A stretch of DNA of 64,000 nucleotides from Falsiruegeria mediterranea M17 (GCF_900302455.1 NZ_ONZG01000002.1:124001-188000), one strand, 5' to 3'; shown: positions 42,771-53,475, counted from the stretch's first letter. Notes: generated by a model not told the origin, from the sequence alone. Numbers and translations: made by a program.

Positions 42771-44858
42771 ATGCCGTTCGGTTACCTTGTCTCGTTGGGA
42801 GCAGACAACACGCTCAACGCTGCTGATGTCATCAGTGGCGCTTGGACCTTTTTCAATGATCAAACAGCGCTTGGCGCCGGACAATGGGTGTTCACCGGTG
42901 TCGACAACGGCGTCACCTTCACCAACGAACAGGAACCCGGCCAGTTCTTTGTTGCCGAGGATGGCAACGTCTACTTTGTTCCGGACTTCGGCGAGGTTGA
43001 TACGCTCACCAGCGCCTCAACAATTTCGGCGCCTGCTTACACCCCCCCTTCCCCGTTTGATGTCCCGACCGACCTTCCCGACAATGTCGTCCTTGGTACC
43101 CTTGGCAACGACACCATTGACGCCGCATACACGGATGCCTTTGGCAGCAGCCTGAATGATTCCGCTGACAATGCCGATTTGGTTCTGGGATTCTCCGGCG
43201 ACGACGACATGCGCGGATTGTCTGGCGACGACTGGTTGCTTGGCGGCGCCGGTGACGACATCCTGCGCGGCAACCAGGGCGACGACGTTCTTTACGGCGA
43301 CCGCTCGATCGAAGCTCTGAACTGGGACGCCCAGGCCGCGGATGAAACCGATGTTTCGGGTGGATTTACCCAGAACACAGGCGACATCGATGTGGCCGTC
43401 AGCTTCAGCAACGACGGAAACAACGCGCCGCAGTTTTCGATCGAAAGCTCTGATGCGCTTTATGTCGGCACAGACGAACCTTTCAACACACAATCCTCGC
43501 TGTATCTGTTCGGCAATGGCGATGGCGCCACGTCGACAACCACCCTGGATTTCTCGGCCGCCACAGGTGCGGATGTTCAGGATGAGGTCGAAAACGTCTC
43601 TTTCCGGATCAACGATGTCGACTTTGCCTCGGGCAACCACCGGGATGTCATCACCATCAACGCCGTCGATGCGAATGGGAACCCGGTCTCGGTCACGATT
43701 ACGCCGGATTCAACAGCCGCGAACCCGGACACGGCCTCGGGCAACACTGTCACGGCCGGGGATTCGGGTGAAACCCAAGCCGACCAGGCCGGATCCGTTC
43801 TGGTCGAGATCGCGGGCCCCGTCTCGGAAATCGAGATCGTCTATGAAAACGCCCTGTCCGGCACCCAGGCAATCTGGGTCACCGACGTCTTTTTCGAACC
43901 CATTCCCCTGACCGGAGGCAACGACACCCTGAACGGCGGCAGCGGCAATGACACCATGTTCGGCGAAGACGGCGACGACGTGCTCAACGGGGGCCGTGGC
44001 GCAGATGCCGCTGATGGCGGCGCCGGAGACGACACCTTCAACACCGCTCAGGGAGACACGGTTCAGGGCGGTGAAGGCGACGACACCTTTGTGCTGACCG
44101 ATCTGGGCGAGGCGGGCAGCGCCAGTATCCAGATTGACGGTGGCGAAGGCGATGAAACCGACGGCGACCTGCTGGACTTCAACGGCCTGGCCGTCGATGG
44201 CACACTGAACTTCACCTCGACCACGCCCGGTGATCTGGCCGGTACGGTCGAGATGACCGACGGCTCCATCGTCACCTTCCAGAACATCGAGCGCATCATC
44301 TACTTTACCCCAGGCACGTTTATCGACACCATCTACGGCCTGCGCCTGATCGAGGATCTGCGCCCCGGGGATCTGATCGTGACCCGCGACCACGGCCCGC
44401 AGCCGCTGCGCTGGATAGGACAAAAGACGGTAGAGGCCACCGGCGCCAACGCGCCCGTCGAATTGCACCAGTCCCTGCTGCAAGGCGCGACCGCACCGCT
44501 TTTGGTCTCGCCCCAGCATCGGATGCTGTGGTCAGGTTCACGCGCACAGATGTTGTTTGGAGACAGCGAAGTCCTGGTTGCCGCACAACATCTGCTGAGC
44601 AACCCGGGCGCGCGCCGAGTCGAGGGCGGCGACGTCACCTACATGCACTTGATGCTGGACCAGCATGAGGTCATTTATGCCAACGGCGCTCCGACCGAGA
44701 CCTTTTTTCCCGGCGACGCCGCGCTTGACGCCTTGACCGGCCAGTGCCGGGCCGAGATGTTCTCGATCTTTCCGGAACTGCGCAGCCATCACGGCTCTTT
44801 TGGTGAAACCGCCCGGCTGTGCCTGCGAGCGCATGAGGCCCGCGTGCTTGCCGCGTAA
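42771..44858 (+). CDS. RTX-type calcium-binding protein with variant Hint_2 domain
   Basis: This 695-residue protein has no Sec signal and is probably exported by a type I system. An N-terminal region (1-100) leads to RTX nonapeptides of GGxGxDxxx type (about 138-177), a beta-rich middle domain (190-378), a second RTX block (381-450) and a Hint_2 domain (about 511-650) with RLIEDLRPGDLIVTRDHGPQP and PLLVSPQHRMLW. The Hint domain normally starts with Cys in CFTPGT; here codon 44301-44303 is TAC, giving Tyr511 in IIYFTPGT. Autocleavage may therefore be lost. No transporter genes are adjacent. Confidence 0.87.
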   Translation: MPFGYLVSLGADNTLNAADVISGAWTFFNDQTALGAGQWVFTGVDNGVTFTNEQEPGQFFVAEDGNVYFVPDFGEVDTLTSASTISAPAYTPPSPFDVPTDLPDNVVLGTLGNDTIDAAYTDAFGSSLNDSADNADLVLGFSGDDDMRGLSGDDWLLGGAGDDILRGNQGDDVLYGDRSIEALNWDAQAADETDVSGGFTQNTGDIDVAVSFSNDGNNAPQFSIESSDALYVGTDEPFNTQSSLYLFGNGDGATSTTTLDFSAATGADVQDEVENVSFRINDVDFASGNHRDVITINAVDANGNPVSVTITPDSTAANPDTASGNTVTAGDSGETQADQAGSVLVEIAGPVSEIEIVYENALSGTQAIWVTDVFFEPIPLTGGNDTLNGGSGNDTMFGEDGDDVLNGGRGADAADGGAGDDTFNTAQGDTVQGGEGDDTFVLTDLGEAGSASIQIDGGEGDETDGDLLDFNGLAVDGTLNFTSTTPGDLAGTVEMTDGSIVTFQNIERIIYFTPGTFIDTIYGLRLIEDLRPGDLIVTRDHGPQPLRWIGQKTVEATGANAPVELHQSLLQGATAPLLVSPQHRMLWSGSRAQMLFGDSEVLVAAQHLLSNPGARRVEGGDVTYMHLMLDQHEVIYANGAPTETFFPGDAALDALTGQCRAEMFSIFPELRSHHGSFGETARLCLRAHEARVLAA

Positions 44859-44859
44859 C

Positions 44860-45639
44860 TTACGCCGATTTTTGCAGTGACGGCCCCTTGCCCGCGCAGG
44901 CCCAGGACCGCACCGCATCCCCAAACGCCTGAAACAGCGGGCGCGACACCGGATCATTGGCCGCGTCCCATTCGGGATGCCATTGCACCGACAGGGTGAA
45001 CCCCGGCGCGTCCTTGACATAGATCGCCTCGGGCGTGCCGTCGGGCGCGTAGCCGTCGATCACGATCCGCGCGCCAGGGCGCTTGATCCCCTGTCCGTGC
45101 AGCGTGTTGGTCATCACCTCTTGCGCGCCAAACAGGCGATGGAATGGGCCGTTCTCGGACATCTCGACCGTGTGGCGCAGCGCAAACTTTTCTTCCAGCG
45201 TTCCATCCGGGGGCATCCGGTGGTTCATGCGGCCCGGCAGATCGCGGATTTCGGGATAGAGCGTGCCGCCCATGGCGACGTTCACCTCTTGAAACCCGCG
45301 GCAAATACCCAGAAACGGCTGGCCGCGTTCGACACAGGACCGCACCAAAGGCAGCACAATCGCATCGCGTGCCCGGTCAAACGCACCATGCGCCTCGGTC
45401 TCGGGCTCGCCGTATTCTTCGGGGTGTACATTGGGCCGACCGCCGGTCAGCAGAAAACCGTCGCATGTGTCCAGCAGCTCGTCCACGGACAGAAACCGTG
45501 GATCCGCCGGGATCAGCAAGGGCATACACCCGGCCACATTAGCCACCGCGTCCGAGTTCATCGTCCCCCCCGCGTGGGTGGGATATTGATCATTCATCAG
45601 ATATGAGTTGCCGATGATACCAACGACCGGTCGCGACAT
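44860..45639 (-). CDS. Gamma-glutamyl-GABA hydrolase-like class I amidotransferase (peptidase C26)
   Basis: The 259-residue protein fits the PuuD-type C26 hydrolases that cut gamma-glutamyl amides, such as gamma-glutamyl-GABA from putrescine breakdown. The triad is visible: nucleophile Cys113 in FLGICRGFQEVNV, His221 and Glu223 in SVQWHPEWD. LLTGGRPNVHPEEYGE near residue 63 is the family binding loop. No puu or glutamine synthetase-like gene is next to it, so the pathway is uncertain. Its stop lies one base from the stop of the convergent RTX gene. Confidence 0.87.
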   Translation of the reverse strand: MSRPVVGIIGNSYLMNDQYPTHAGGTMNSDAVANVAGCMPLLIPADPRFLSVDELLDTCDGFLLTGGRPNVHPEEYGEPETEAHGAFDRARDAIVLPLVRSCVERGQPFLGICRGFQEVNVAMGGTLYPEIRDLPGRMNHRMPPDGTLEEKFALRHTVEMSENGPFHRLFGAQEVMTNTLHGQGIKRPGARIVIDGYAPDGTPEAIYVKDAPGFTLSVQWHPEWDAANDPVSRPLFQAFGDAVRSWACAGKGPSLQKSA

Positions 45640-45704
45640 GGGGTCTCCCTAAGCTGAGCGTCACGGGCAAACCTATCGAGCTGATCCAACCTCTGCAACA
45701 GCGC

Positions 45705-45730
45705 ACGACCTGCACCATGGCGCAGGTCGT
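45705..45730 (-). terminator. Hairpin after glcG
   Basis: ACGACCTGC and GCAGGTCGT form a perfect 9-bp stem with an 8-nt loop, 26 bp after the glcG stop. There is no U-run, so it may be a weak or Rho-assisted terminator. Confidence 0.45.
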
Positions 45731-45755
45731 TGTTCAGTGACGCACAGGGCTAGGC

Positions 45756-46112
45756 TCAAACCTCGCCCGTCAGTCCAACCGCCTCGATCGCAGCCAGAGC
45801 GGCTGTCGCGTCGTTGTCCGATGTATCGCCGGTCACACCTACAGCGCCGATCACGGTGCCCTTTTTGTCGCGCACCAGCACGCCGCCCGGCACCGGGATG
45901 ACCTGACCACCATAGAGGCCGTTCACTGCTGCCATGAAATAGGCCTGCCCTTCGGCCCGCGCCATCTGCGCCGTACCGGCCATGCCCAGCATGACCGAGC
46001 CATAGGCCTTGCCATGCGCAATCGCGAACCGCCCCGGTGCCGCGCCATCCTCACGACCCTTTTCCAGCGCCTTGCGAATGATCGTCCGCGCCCGTCTCAG
46101 TGAAAGTGCCAT
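45756..46112 (-). CDS. glcG: GlcG/HbpS-family heme-binding-like protein
   Basis: This 118-residue protein belongs to the GlcG/HbpS (DUF336) family, some members of which bind heme; GlcG in E. coli sits in the glycolate operon with an unknown role. I start at 46112 with MALSLRRARTIIRKALEKGRE, since the upstream part of the frame has no family resemblance. The core motif GQVIPVPGGVLVRDKKGTVIGAVGVTG is complete. It lies 65 bp after malate synthase G on the same strand, as in glc clusters, supporting a link to glyoxylate metabolism. Confidence 0.85.
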   Translation of the reverse strand: MALSLRRARTIIRKALEKGREDGAAPGRFAIAHGKAYGSVMLGMAGTAQMARAEGQAYFMAAVNGLYGGQVIPVPGGVLVRDKKGTVIGAVGVTGDTSDNDATAALAAIEAVGLTGEV

Positions 46113-46177
46113 CCCTGCTTTTCCTTTGCTTACCTTGTTCAGGGAGCGAGGCTTGGCCTCGTCCCCCCCTTTTGTCT

Positions 46178-48325
46178 TCACGCGCTCAAGCTGGCCTTCA
46201 GCTCCAGACGTCGTGCATGCAATACCGGCTCTGTGTAGCCCGAAGGTTGCACACGCCCCTTGAACACCAGATCGCAAGCCGCCTGAAACGCAATCCCGTC
46301 AAAACCGGGCGCCATTGCGCGATATTCCGCGTCACCTGCATTTTGCTCATCGACCACGGCAGCCATCTTCTGCATCGCGTCCATGACCTGACTTTCTTCG
46401 ATCACACCATGGTGCAGCCAGTTGGCCAACGCCTGAGACGAAATCCGGCAGGTAGCCCGGTCTTCCATTAGACCCACATCGTTGATGTCCGGCACTTTCG
46501 AGCAGCCGACGCCCTGATCGACCCAACGCACCACATAGCCCAGGATGCCTTGCGCATTGTTCTCGATCTCGCGCGTGATCTCGTCATCACTCAGGTTGCG
46601 CCCACCAAGCAGCGGCACGGTCAACAGATCAGCCAGCGTACCGCGTGCCCCGCCTGCGGCGAGTTCGTCCTGTCGCGCCAACACATCAACCTTGTGATAG
46701 TGCGTTGCGTGCAGTGTTGCAGCGGTCGGCGACGGCACCCAGGCGCAGGTTGCACCGGACTGCGGGTGGCCGATCTTGACCTCCAGCATCTCGCCCATGC
46801 GATCGGGCATGGCCCACATGCCCTTGCCGATCTGCGCACGGCCTTTCAGGCCACAGGCCAGACCGATGTCGACATTGCGATCCTCATACGACGCGATCCA
46901 GGGCGTGTTCTTGATATCACCCTTGGGCAGCATCGGGCCTGCTTCCATCGAGGTATGGATTTCATCCCCGGTGCGATCCAGGAAACCGGTGTTGATAAAG
47001 GCAACACGGCTCTTGGCCGCGCGGATACATTCCTTGAGGTTCACAGACGTGCGGCGTTCCTCATCCATGATGCCCAGCTTTACGGTGTTATGCGGCAGGC
47101 CCAGGATGTCTTCGACCATGTCAAAGATCTCGACCGAGAAGGCGACCTCTTCGGGGCCATGCATCTTGGGCTTCACCACATAGACCGAGCCATGGACCGA
47201 GTTGCCCCCTTCGCGCTGCAGGTCATGCATCGCGATCATAGTGGTGCAGAGAGCGTCCAGCAGCCCCTCGCCGACCTCATTGCCTTCGCTATCCAACACA
47301 GCGGGGTTGGTCATCAGGTGGCCCACGTTGCGCACCAGCATCAGCGACCGGCCCTTGAGCAAACCTGCACCGCCATCAGCAGCGGTGTAACTCAGATCGT
47401 CAGACAGGGTGCGAGTAAAGGTCGAACCGCCCTTGGTCACCTCTTCGGCCAGATCGCCCTTCATCAGGCCCAGCCAGTTGCCATAGGCCAGCGCCTTGTC
47501 TTCGGCATCAACGGCCGCAACCGAGTCTTCGCAATCCATGATGGTCGACAGCGCCGATTCCAAGCGCACGTCGGCAATGCCCGCCGGATCACTGGACCCA
47601 ATGTTCGAACTTGCATCGATCATGATCTGAATGTGCAACCCGTTGTTCTTGAGCAGAACAAAATCCGGCTTATCCGCCGACCCGCCATGCCCCACAAATG
47701 CGCCCGCATCTGTCAAAGCCGGAACCAGCGCGCCATCAACAACGCTCACGCCCCCAACATCGCTCCACGACCCGCTGGCCAATGGTGCTGCATCGTCCAG
47801 GAACCGTTTGGCCCAGGCAATGACGCGTGCACCGCGCGCAGTGTCATAGCCACCAGCCGAAGGTAGATCGCCCATGGCGTCGGTGCCATAAAGCGCATCA
47901 TAAAGGCTGCCCCAGCGGGCGTTGGCCGCGTTCAGAGCAAAGCGCGCATTGGTGATCGGCACCACCAGCTGCGGGCCAGGAATATACGCGATTTCAGGGT
48001 CGACATTGGCCGTGTCGATGGAAAAGTCATCACCCTCTTCAACCAAATAGCCAATCTCGCGCAGAAACGCCTCGTATGTAGCGGCATCCGCGTCGCGGTT
48101 GGCCTGATGCCAGGCGTCTACACGGCTCTGAATCTCGGCGCGCTTGTCCAGCATGCTGCGGTTCTTTGGCCCAAGCTCGACCATCATGCGCGCCAGACCC
48201 GCCCAGAATTCCCCCGCCGGGACACCTGTTCCAGGCAAGGCCTGCGCCTCGATAAACTCCACGAACTCAGGCGCAATCTGCAACCCGGACTTGTCCACTC
48301 TTGCTGTCATGTCAGACATCCTCAT
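46178..48325 (-). CDS. glcB: Malate synthase G
   Basis: Malate synthase G condenses glyoxylate with acetyl-CoA to malate, feeding glyoxylate and C2 compounds into the TCA cycle. The 715-residue length is that of the monomeric G isoform. Signatures include [49 protein letters not shown] with the conserved arginine, and [22 protein letters not shown]. The start could be 48325, 48319 or 48310: three ATGs are close together and the Shine-Dalgarno signal is weak, so the true N-terminus may be shorter by 2-5 residues. glcG follows. Confidence 0.95.
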   Translation of the reverse strand: MRMSDMTARVDKSGLQIAPEFVEFIEAQALPGTGVPAGEFWAGLARMMVELGPKNRSMLDKRAEIQSRVDAWHQANRDADAATYEAFLREIGYLVEEGDDFSIDTANVDPEIAYIPGPQLVVPITNARFALNAANARWGSLYDALYGTDAMGDLPSAGGYDTARGARVIAWAKRFLDDAAPLASGSWSDVGGVSVVDGALVPALTDAGAFVGHGGSADKPDFVLLKNNGLHIQIMIDASSNIGSSDPAGIADVRLESALSTIMDCEDSVAAVDAEDKALAYGNWLGLMKGDLAEEVTKGGSTFTRTLSDDLSYTAADGGAGLLKGRSLMLVRNVGHLMTNPAVLDSEGNEVGEGLLDALCTTMIAMHDLQREGGNSVHGSVYVVKPKMHGPEEVAFSVEIFDMVEDILGLPHNTVKLGIMDEERRTSVNLKECIRAAKSRVAFINTGFLDRTGDEIHTSMEAGPMLPKGDIKNTPWIASYEDRNVDIGLACGLKGRAQIGKGMWAMPDRMGEMLEVKIGHPQSGATCAWVPSPTAATLHATHYHKVDVLARQDELAAGGARGTLADLLTVPLLGGRNLSDDEITREIENNAQGILGYVVRWVDQGVGCSKVPDINDVGLMEDRATCRISSQALANWLHHGVIEESQVMDAMQKMAAVVDEQNAGDAEYRAMAPGFDGIAFQAACDLVFKGRVQPSGYTEPVLHARRLELKASLSA

Positions 48326-48375
48326 CCCGACGCGCCACGCCTGTATGCAATGGCATTCAATTCAAAGTTGGACAT

Positions 48376-48404
48376 TAATTAGAACAGTTGTTTCCGATAG
48401 GCAA
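48376..48404 (-). promoter_or_regulatory. Predicted promoter of glcB
   Basis: On the minus strand TTGCCT (48399-48404) and TAATTA (48376-48381) are spaced by 17 bp, about 50 bp before the glcB start. Confidence 0.45.
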
Positions 48405-48455
48405 CAAAACCGGTAAGATGGCTTTACCAATCCGCCTGAAACTGTTTTCGGGATT

Positions 48456-48602
48456 TCAAGAAGACCGATTGCGGCGACATCGCTCGGAACAGTAGCGGAC
48501 GTCATCCCAAACCTTGGCCCATTTCTTGCGCCAGCTGAATGGGCGACCGCAGGTGCGGCACTGTTTTTGCGGCAAATCGGATTTCCTGCGCGATCTGGGC
48601 AT
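48456..48602 (-). CDS. DUF2256 mini-protein coupled to a photolyase-family gene
   Basis: A 48-residue protein too short for usual gene-size cut-offs. It begins [14 protein letters not shown], has two Cys pairs (CRTC at 15-18 and CSERC at 38-42) that form a likely zinc knuckle, and the conserved core [17 protein letters not shown] of the DUF2256 family. The ATG (48600-48602) overlaps the TGA of the photolyase-type gene by one base. DUF2256 genes are known neighbours of cryptochrome/photolyase genes. The biochemical role is unknown. Confidence 0.9.
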   Translation of the reverse strand: MPRSRRKSDLPQKQCRTCGRPFSWRKKWAKVWDDVRYCSERCRRNRSS

Positions 48603-50077
48603 CAAAAATCAAACCCCAACTGTCTCTGATCAACGCGGGTTTGTCTGGTTTTGGCCGGTCTTGGCGGACGCTTGCGTGATGCGTGACGATCGACCAGCCG
48701 GTGGGCCGTATCACGAAAACCCTGCCCCTTCCGCACCGCCCAGATCCCCTCTCGTGCATGGCGTGCAGCTGTCTGCGGCTCGACCAAGGGCTGGGGGTAA
48801 CGCAAGCGCGTGGCCCCCTCCCATTTCCAGGGCTCTTGCAGAAATTCATCCGGCACCTCACGCAACTCGGGAACCCATCGCCGCGTGAATGCTCCGGTGG
48901 GATCCTGATCGTGGCCTTGCTTGACCGGGTTGTAGATCCGGATGGTATTCATACCCGTGGTGCCCGATTGCATCTGCACCTGCGGCCAGTGAATCCCCGG
49001 CTCGTAATCGGTGAACATCCGCGCCAGATGCTGCCCCGTGGCGCGCCAGTCCAGCCAGAGATGATACGACGCCACGGCCATCACCATCGACCGCATGCGA
49101 AAGTTCAGCCAGCCCGTTGCAGCCAACGAACGCATGCAGGCGTCCACGAACGGCAAGCCGGTCTGCCCTTCGGCCCAGGCCTGTCGACGTGTGGCATCAT
49201 CTTCGCGCAGCCCCTCATACGCGGGATGAAGGCATTGCCACTCCAGGGGTGGCTCATCTTCGAGCTTCTGTATGAAGTGGTCACGCCAGGCGAGCCGTGC
49301 CTGAAATGACTTGAGCGACCCGGACCAGCCGGTGCGCCCTCCCGTGATTTCGCGTTGCCGTACGGCAGTGGCCTGTGCCACCTCGCGCCCCGAGAGGGTA
49401 CCAAAAGCCAGATGCGGCGAAAGGCGTGAACAGGCCGTCGCCCCCTCGAGTGGTGAAGACATGGCCTTGCGATAGGTCCGCCCGCGCTCAGTCAGAAAGC
49501 CACCAAGCAATAGCAGACCCTCTTGTCGCCCGCCCCACTGACGGCTTGGGCAATCGTCCTGCAGCAGATCAGGCCACGGGTGCGAGGTTGCAGTGATGCC
49601 CTGTATCGCTGGCAAACTCAGCAAAGGGTTCCGCAGATAAGCGTTGCGTTTTTTGGCCCAACCGTCGCGCCCGTTCATCCGTCGGATCACACCGGATTGG
49701 GCCAATTCCTGCCACTGCACCCCTTGGCTACGTGCCCAATCTGCCACCGCGCGATCACGGGCAAAGGTCCAGGCGTTTCCTGTTTCCTCGTGGCTGACCA
49801 TATGCTGCGCGCCGGTCTCTTGCCGAAGCGCCTCAAGCTCTTGCACCGCATCGCCGACACGCACGCACAGCGTCAGACCCACCTCGGCCAATTCCCGATG
49901 CAGATCTCGCAGGCTTTCGCGCAGAAAGGCAAACTGTCGCCCGGACATGTCGGGCTGCTGCCACAGCGCAGGCTCCAGCACATAGACCGGCAACACAGGC
50001 CCCAGCTCCGCCGCCCGCGCAAGGGCCGCGTGATCATGAACACGCAAGTCTTTCTTGAACCAACAGATCACCGTCAT
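48602..50077 (-). CDS. Cryptochrome/DNA photolyase-family protein
   Basis: The 491-residue protein has the two photolyase domains: an N-terminal alpha/beta antenna domain starting [17 protein letters not shown] and a helical FAD domain with [54 protein letters not shown] and [21 protein letters not shown]. Class I photolyases repair cyclobutane dimers in light; cryptochrome-type members may signal instead, and I cannot separate the two here. It lacks the obvious C-terminal 4Fe-4S cysteine set of 6-4 photolyase PhrB. Divergent from pepN. Confidence 0.9.
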   Translation of the reverse strand: MTVICWFKKDLRVHDHAALARAAELGPVLPVYVLEPALWQQPDMSGRQFAFLRESLRDLHRELAEVGLTLCVRVGDAVQELEALRQETGAQHMVSHEETGNAWTFARDRAVADWARSQGVQWQELAQSGVIRRMNGRDGWAKKRNAYLRNPLLSLPAIQGITATSHPWPDLLQDDCPSRQWGGRQEGLLLLGGFLTERGRTYRKAMSSPLEGATACSRLSPHLAFGTLSGREVAQATAVRQREITGGRTGWSGSLKSFQARLAWRDHFIQKLEDEPPLEWQCLHPAYEGLREDDATRRQAWAEGQTGLPFVDACMRSLAATGWLNFRMRSMVMAVASYHLWLDWRATGQHLARMFTDYEPGIHWPQVQMQSGTTGMNTIRIYNPVKQGHDQDPTGAFTRRWVPELREVPDEFLQEPWKWEGATRLRYPQPLVEPQTAARHAREGIWAVRKGQGFRDTAHRLVDRHASRKRPPRPAKTRQTRVDQRQLGFDF

Positions 50078-50178
50078 AGGGGGAGAGCTAGCGGAATAAG
50101 CCGCGCGGGAAACCCCGCTTGCAGCCCCCAGCCATTGTTTCTAACGTCACCCCAAATCGGACCAACAGGACCACTCCC

Positions 50179-52731
50179 ATGCGCGACGCTGCCCCCACGA
50201 CCATTTACCTCAAGGATTACACGCCGTTCGGATTTACCGTCGACGATGTGCATTTGACGTTCGACCTGTCCCCAAATGCCACGCGCGTCACCTCGCGGAT
50301 CACATTCAGCCCCAACCCTGATGCCGCTGACCACACGTTCTTTTTGCATGGCGAAGAACTGAAGCTCATCCGCGCCAGCATCGACGGCCAACCCGTTTTG
50401 CCGAATGTCACCGACAAGGGCCTGACCTGCGACGTCCCCAACGCGCCGTTTGTGTGGGAGGCCGAGGTCGAGGTTGACCCGGCCGGTAACACCGCTCTTG
50501 AGGGGCTCTATATGTCGAACGGCATGTATTGCACCCAGTGTGAGGCCGAAGGGTTCCGCAAGATCACTTACTACCCCGACCGTCCAGACGTCATGAGCAC
50601 ATTCACCGTGCGCATCAACGGCACCGAAAAGGTCATGCTGTCGAACGGCAACCCCACCGATCAGGGGGATGGCTTTGCAGAATGGCATGACCCATGGCCG
50701 AAACCGGCCTACCTCTTTGCACTTGTGGCCGGAGACCTGATCAACCACCCTGATCGTTTCACCACCAAATCCGGCAAGGATGTCGAGCTGAACATCTGGG
50801 TTCGTCCGGGCGATGAAGGCAAATGTGCCTTTGGCATGGAAGCCCTGAAAAAGTCGATGACCTGGGACGAGGATGTCTACGGCCGCGAATACGATCTGGA
50901 CGTGTTCAACATCGTGGCCGTTGATGACTTCAACATGGGCGCGATGGAGAACAAGGGGCTGAACATCTTCAACTCGTCCTGCGTTCTGGCCTCTCCCGAG
51001 ACCTCGACCGATGACAACTTCGAACGGATCGAGGCGATCATCGCGCATGAGTATTTCCACAACTGGACCGGCAACCGCATCACCTGCCGCGATTGGTTCC
51101 AGCTGTGCCTGAAAGAGGGTCTGACCGTGTTCCGCGACGCGCAATTCACCGCCGACATGCGCAGCGAGCCCGTGAAACGCATCCGCGACGTGATCGACCT
51201 GCGCGGACGGCAGTTTCCTGAGGACAACGGCCCGCTGTCGCATCCGGTACGCCCGGAAAGCTTTGTTGAGATCAACAACTTCTACACCGCCACTGTGTAT
51301 GAAAAAGGCGCCGAGCTGATCGGCATGCTCAAGACGTTGGTGGGGGATGAGGCTTACGCCAAGGCGCTGGATCTCTATTTCGACCGCCACGACGGCGACG
51401 CAGCCACGATTGAGGATTGGTTGCAGGTGTTCGCGGATGCAACAGGCCGCGATCTGAGCCAGTTCAAGCGCTGGTATTCTCAGGCGGGCACGCCAAGGGT
51501 GGCGGTATCCGAGGACTACTCCGAGGGCATCTACACCCTGACCCTCAAGCAATCGACGCCCGCCACGCCCGGTCAGGATACCAAGCAACCGCAGGTGATC
51601 CCGGTCGCTGTGGGGCTGCTAGGACCAAACGGGGATGAGGTGGCCGAGACACGCATTCTGGAGCTGACAGAGGCCGAGCAGTCGTTCACCTTTGATGGGC
51701 TGGCCGCAAAACCCACCCCTTCGATCCTGCGCGGCTTTTCTGCGCCTGTGATCCTTGAGCATGACACCAGCAGCGCCCAGCGCGCCTTTTTGCTGTCCCA
51801 TGACACCGACCCTTTCAACCGGTGGGACGCCGGGCGGTCGCTGGCGCGCGAAACCCTGCTGACCATGATCACCGATGGTGCAGCACCTTCGGGTGCTTAT
51901 CTCGACGGAGTACAGGCGGTGCTGCGCGATGACACACTCGACCCCGCTTACCGCGCGCTGATGCTGGGCCTGCCGGGGCAGTCGGAACTGGCCGCCGCTT
52001 TGCACGATGGCGGCACCACCCCCGATCCGCAGGCGATCTGGTCAGCCACCGAAACCCTGCGCCAGGCACAAGCGCAGCACATGCAGGATCTGCTGCCGCG
52101 TCTGCATGGCGAGGCACAGGTTTCGGCCCCTTACCTTCCGGATGCGGACCAATCCGGCCGTCGCGCCTTGGGCAGTGCGGCGCTGTCGCTGATCACTCGT
52201 TTGGATGGCGGCGCATTGGCGGCTGCGGAATATGCCAAGGCCGACAACATGACCCTGCAACTGTCGGCGCTTGGGTGTCTGATCCGCGCGGGTAAGGGAG
52301 AGGCCGAGCTGCAGGCGTTTTATGATCAATGGAAAGACGACAGGTTGGTGATCGACAAATGGTTCGGGCTGCAGGTTTCACTGGCCGATCCCGAACACAC
52401 AGCAACGGTCGCCCAGACCTTGACCCAGCATGCCGATTTCAACTGGAAGAACCCCAACCGCTTCCGTGCTGTCTTTGGCGCTTTGGCGATGAACCACGCC
52501 GGGTTCCACCACGCCAGCGGCACGGCCTATGAGCTGCTGGCCGAATGGCTGATCCAACTTGACCCGGTCAACCCGCAAACCACCGCGCGCATGTGTTCCG
52601 CGTTCCAGACCTGGCGGCGCTATGACGAGGGGTGCCAAACCCTAATCGGCGCGCAGCTCGACCGTATCGCTGCAACACCCCAGCTGTCCCGTGATGTCAC
52701 CGAAATGATCACCCGCATCCGGGGGGCATGA
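50179..52731 (+). CDS. pepN: Aminopeptidase N
   Basis: PepN is a cytoplasmic M1 zinc aminopeptidase that completes peptide breakdown after ATP-dependent proteases. The 850 residues starting at 50179 (AGGA upstream) include the substrate-anchoring GAMEN (254-258), the zinc motif HEYFHNW (His290, Glu291, His294) with the downstream Glu in LKEGLTVFRD, and the C-terminal DUF3458-type ARM-like domain. An upstream extension to 50119 is possible but not needed. The SDR gene starts 3 bp after its stop. Confidence 0.96.
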   Translation: MRDAAPTTIYLKDYTPFGFTVDDVHLTFDLSPNATRVTSRITFSPNPDAADHTFFLHGEELKLIRASIDGQPVLPNVTDKGLTCDVPNAPFVWEAEVEVDPAGNTALEGLYMSNGMYCTQCEAEGFRKITYYPDRPDVMSTFTVRINGTEKVMLSNGNPTDQGDGFAEWHDPWPKPAYLFALVAGDLINHPDRFTTKSGKDVELNIWVRPGDEGKCAFGMEALKKSMTWDEDVYGREYDLDVFNIVAVDDFNMGAMENKGLNIFNSSCVLASPETSTDDNFERIEAIIAHEYFHNWTGNRITCRDWFQLCLKEGLTVFRDAQFTADMRSEPVKRIRDVIDLRGRQFPEDNGPLSHPVRPESFVEINNFYTATVYEKGAELIGMLKTLVGDEAYAKALDLYFDRHDGDAATIEDWLQVFADATGRDLSQFKRWYSQAGTPRVAVSEDYSEGIYTLTLKQSTPATPGQDTKQPQVIPVAVGLLGPNGDEVAETRILELTEAEQSFTFDGLAAKPTPSILRGFSAPVILEHDTSSAQRAFLLSHDTDPFNRWDAGRSLARETLLTMITDGAAPSGAYLDGVQAVLRDDTLDPAYRALMLGLPGQSELAAALHDGGTTPDPQAIWSATETLRQAQAQHMQDLLPRLHGEAQVSAPYLPDADQSGRRALGSAALSLITRLDGGALAAAEYAKADNMTLQLSALGCLIRAGKGEAELQAFYDQWKDDRLVIDKWFGLQVSLADPEHTATVAQTLTQHADFNWKNPNRFRAVFGALAMNHAGFHHASGTAYELLAEWLIQLDPVNPQTTARMCSAFQTWRRYDEGCQTLIGAQLDRIAATPQLSRDVTEMITRIRGA

Positions 52732-52734
52732 ACC

Positions 52735-53475
52735 ATGCGTAAAACCCTACTCATCACCGGTGCCAGTGCTGGGATTGGTGCAGCCACAGCGCGGCTCGCT
52801 GCCGAACGGGGCTATGATCTGGCGCTGAACTATCGCAGCGATCATGCGGGCGCGTCTGCCGTGACTGAGGCTGCGCAAGCGGCAGGCGCGCAAGTTGTAC
52901 TGTGTCAGGGCGACGTGGCCGAGCCGGACGACATCGCCCGGATCTATGCTCAGGTGGACGAGGCGTTCCCCCGCCTCGACGGGCTGGTGAACAATGCAGG
53001 CATTGTCGACATGACCGCCAAGGTCACCAATCTGACCCACGACCGCCTTAGGCGGATGTTCGACATCAACGTGATTGGGGCGATACTGGTCGCGAAAGAG
53101 GCCGTGCTGCGGATGCAGGCGCATGGCAACGGTGGGTCCATCGTCAATATCTCATCCGCTGCGGCACGCCTAGGGTCGGCCAACCAATATGTGGACTATG
53201 CCGCCTCAAAGGCCGCAATCGACATATTTACCAAAGGGTTGAGCGATGAAGTGGCGGCCGACAACATCCGCGTCAACGCGATCCGCCCCGGCCTGATCGA
53301 AACCGACATCCACGCCAAGGGCGGCGAGCCTGGCAGGGCGAAACGTTTGTCGCATATGGTTCCAATGAAACGCACCGGATCTGCGCAAGAGGTCGCCGAT
53401 GCGGTGCTCTATCTGCTGTCGGATCAGGCGTCATATGTCACCGGCACCTGCCTGGACGTCTCGGGCGGGCGGTGA
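52735..53475 (+). CDS. SDR-family oxidoreductase
   Basis: A 246-residue classical SDR with TGASAGIGAATA (residues 7-18), NNAGIVDM, the catalytic Ser in IVNISSAAARLG and YAASKAAID. The C-terminal CLDVSGGR fits FabG-like and glucose dehydrogenase-like members. The start lies 3 bp after pepN, with GGGGGG upstream, and the stop overlaps the next gene, so pepN, SDR and the small membrane protein form one transcript. The substrate is unknown. Confidence 0.88.
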   Translation: MRKTLLITGASAGIGAATARLAAERGYDLALNYRSDHAGASAVTEAAQAAGAQVVLCQGDVAEPDDIARIYAQVDEAFPRLDGLVNNAGIVDMTAKVTNLTHDRLRRMFDINVIGAILVAKEAVLRMQAHGNGGSIVNISSAAARLGSANQYVDYAASKAAIDIFTKGLSDEVAADNIRVNAIRPGLIETDIHAKGGEPGRAKRLSHMVPMKRTGSAQEVADAVLYLLSDQASYVTGTCLDVSGGR

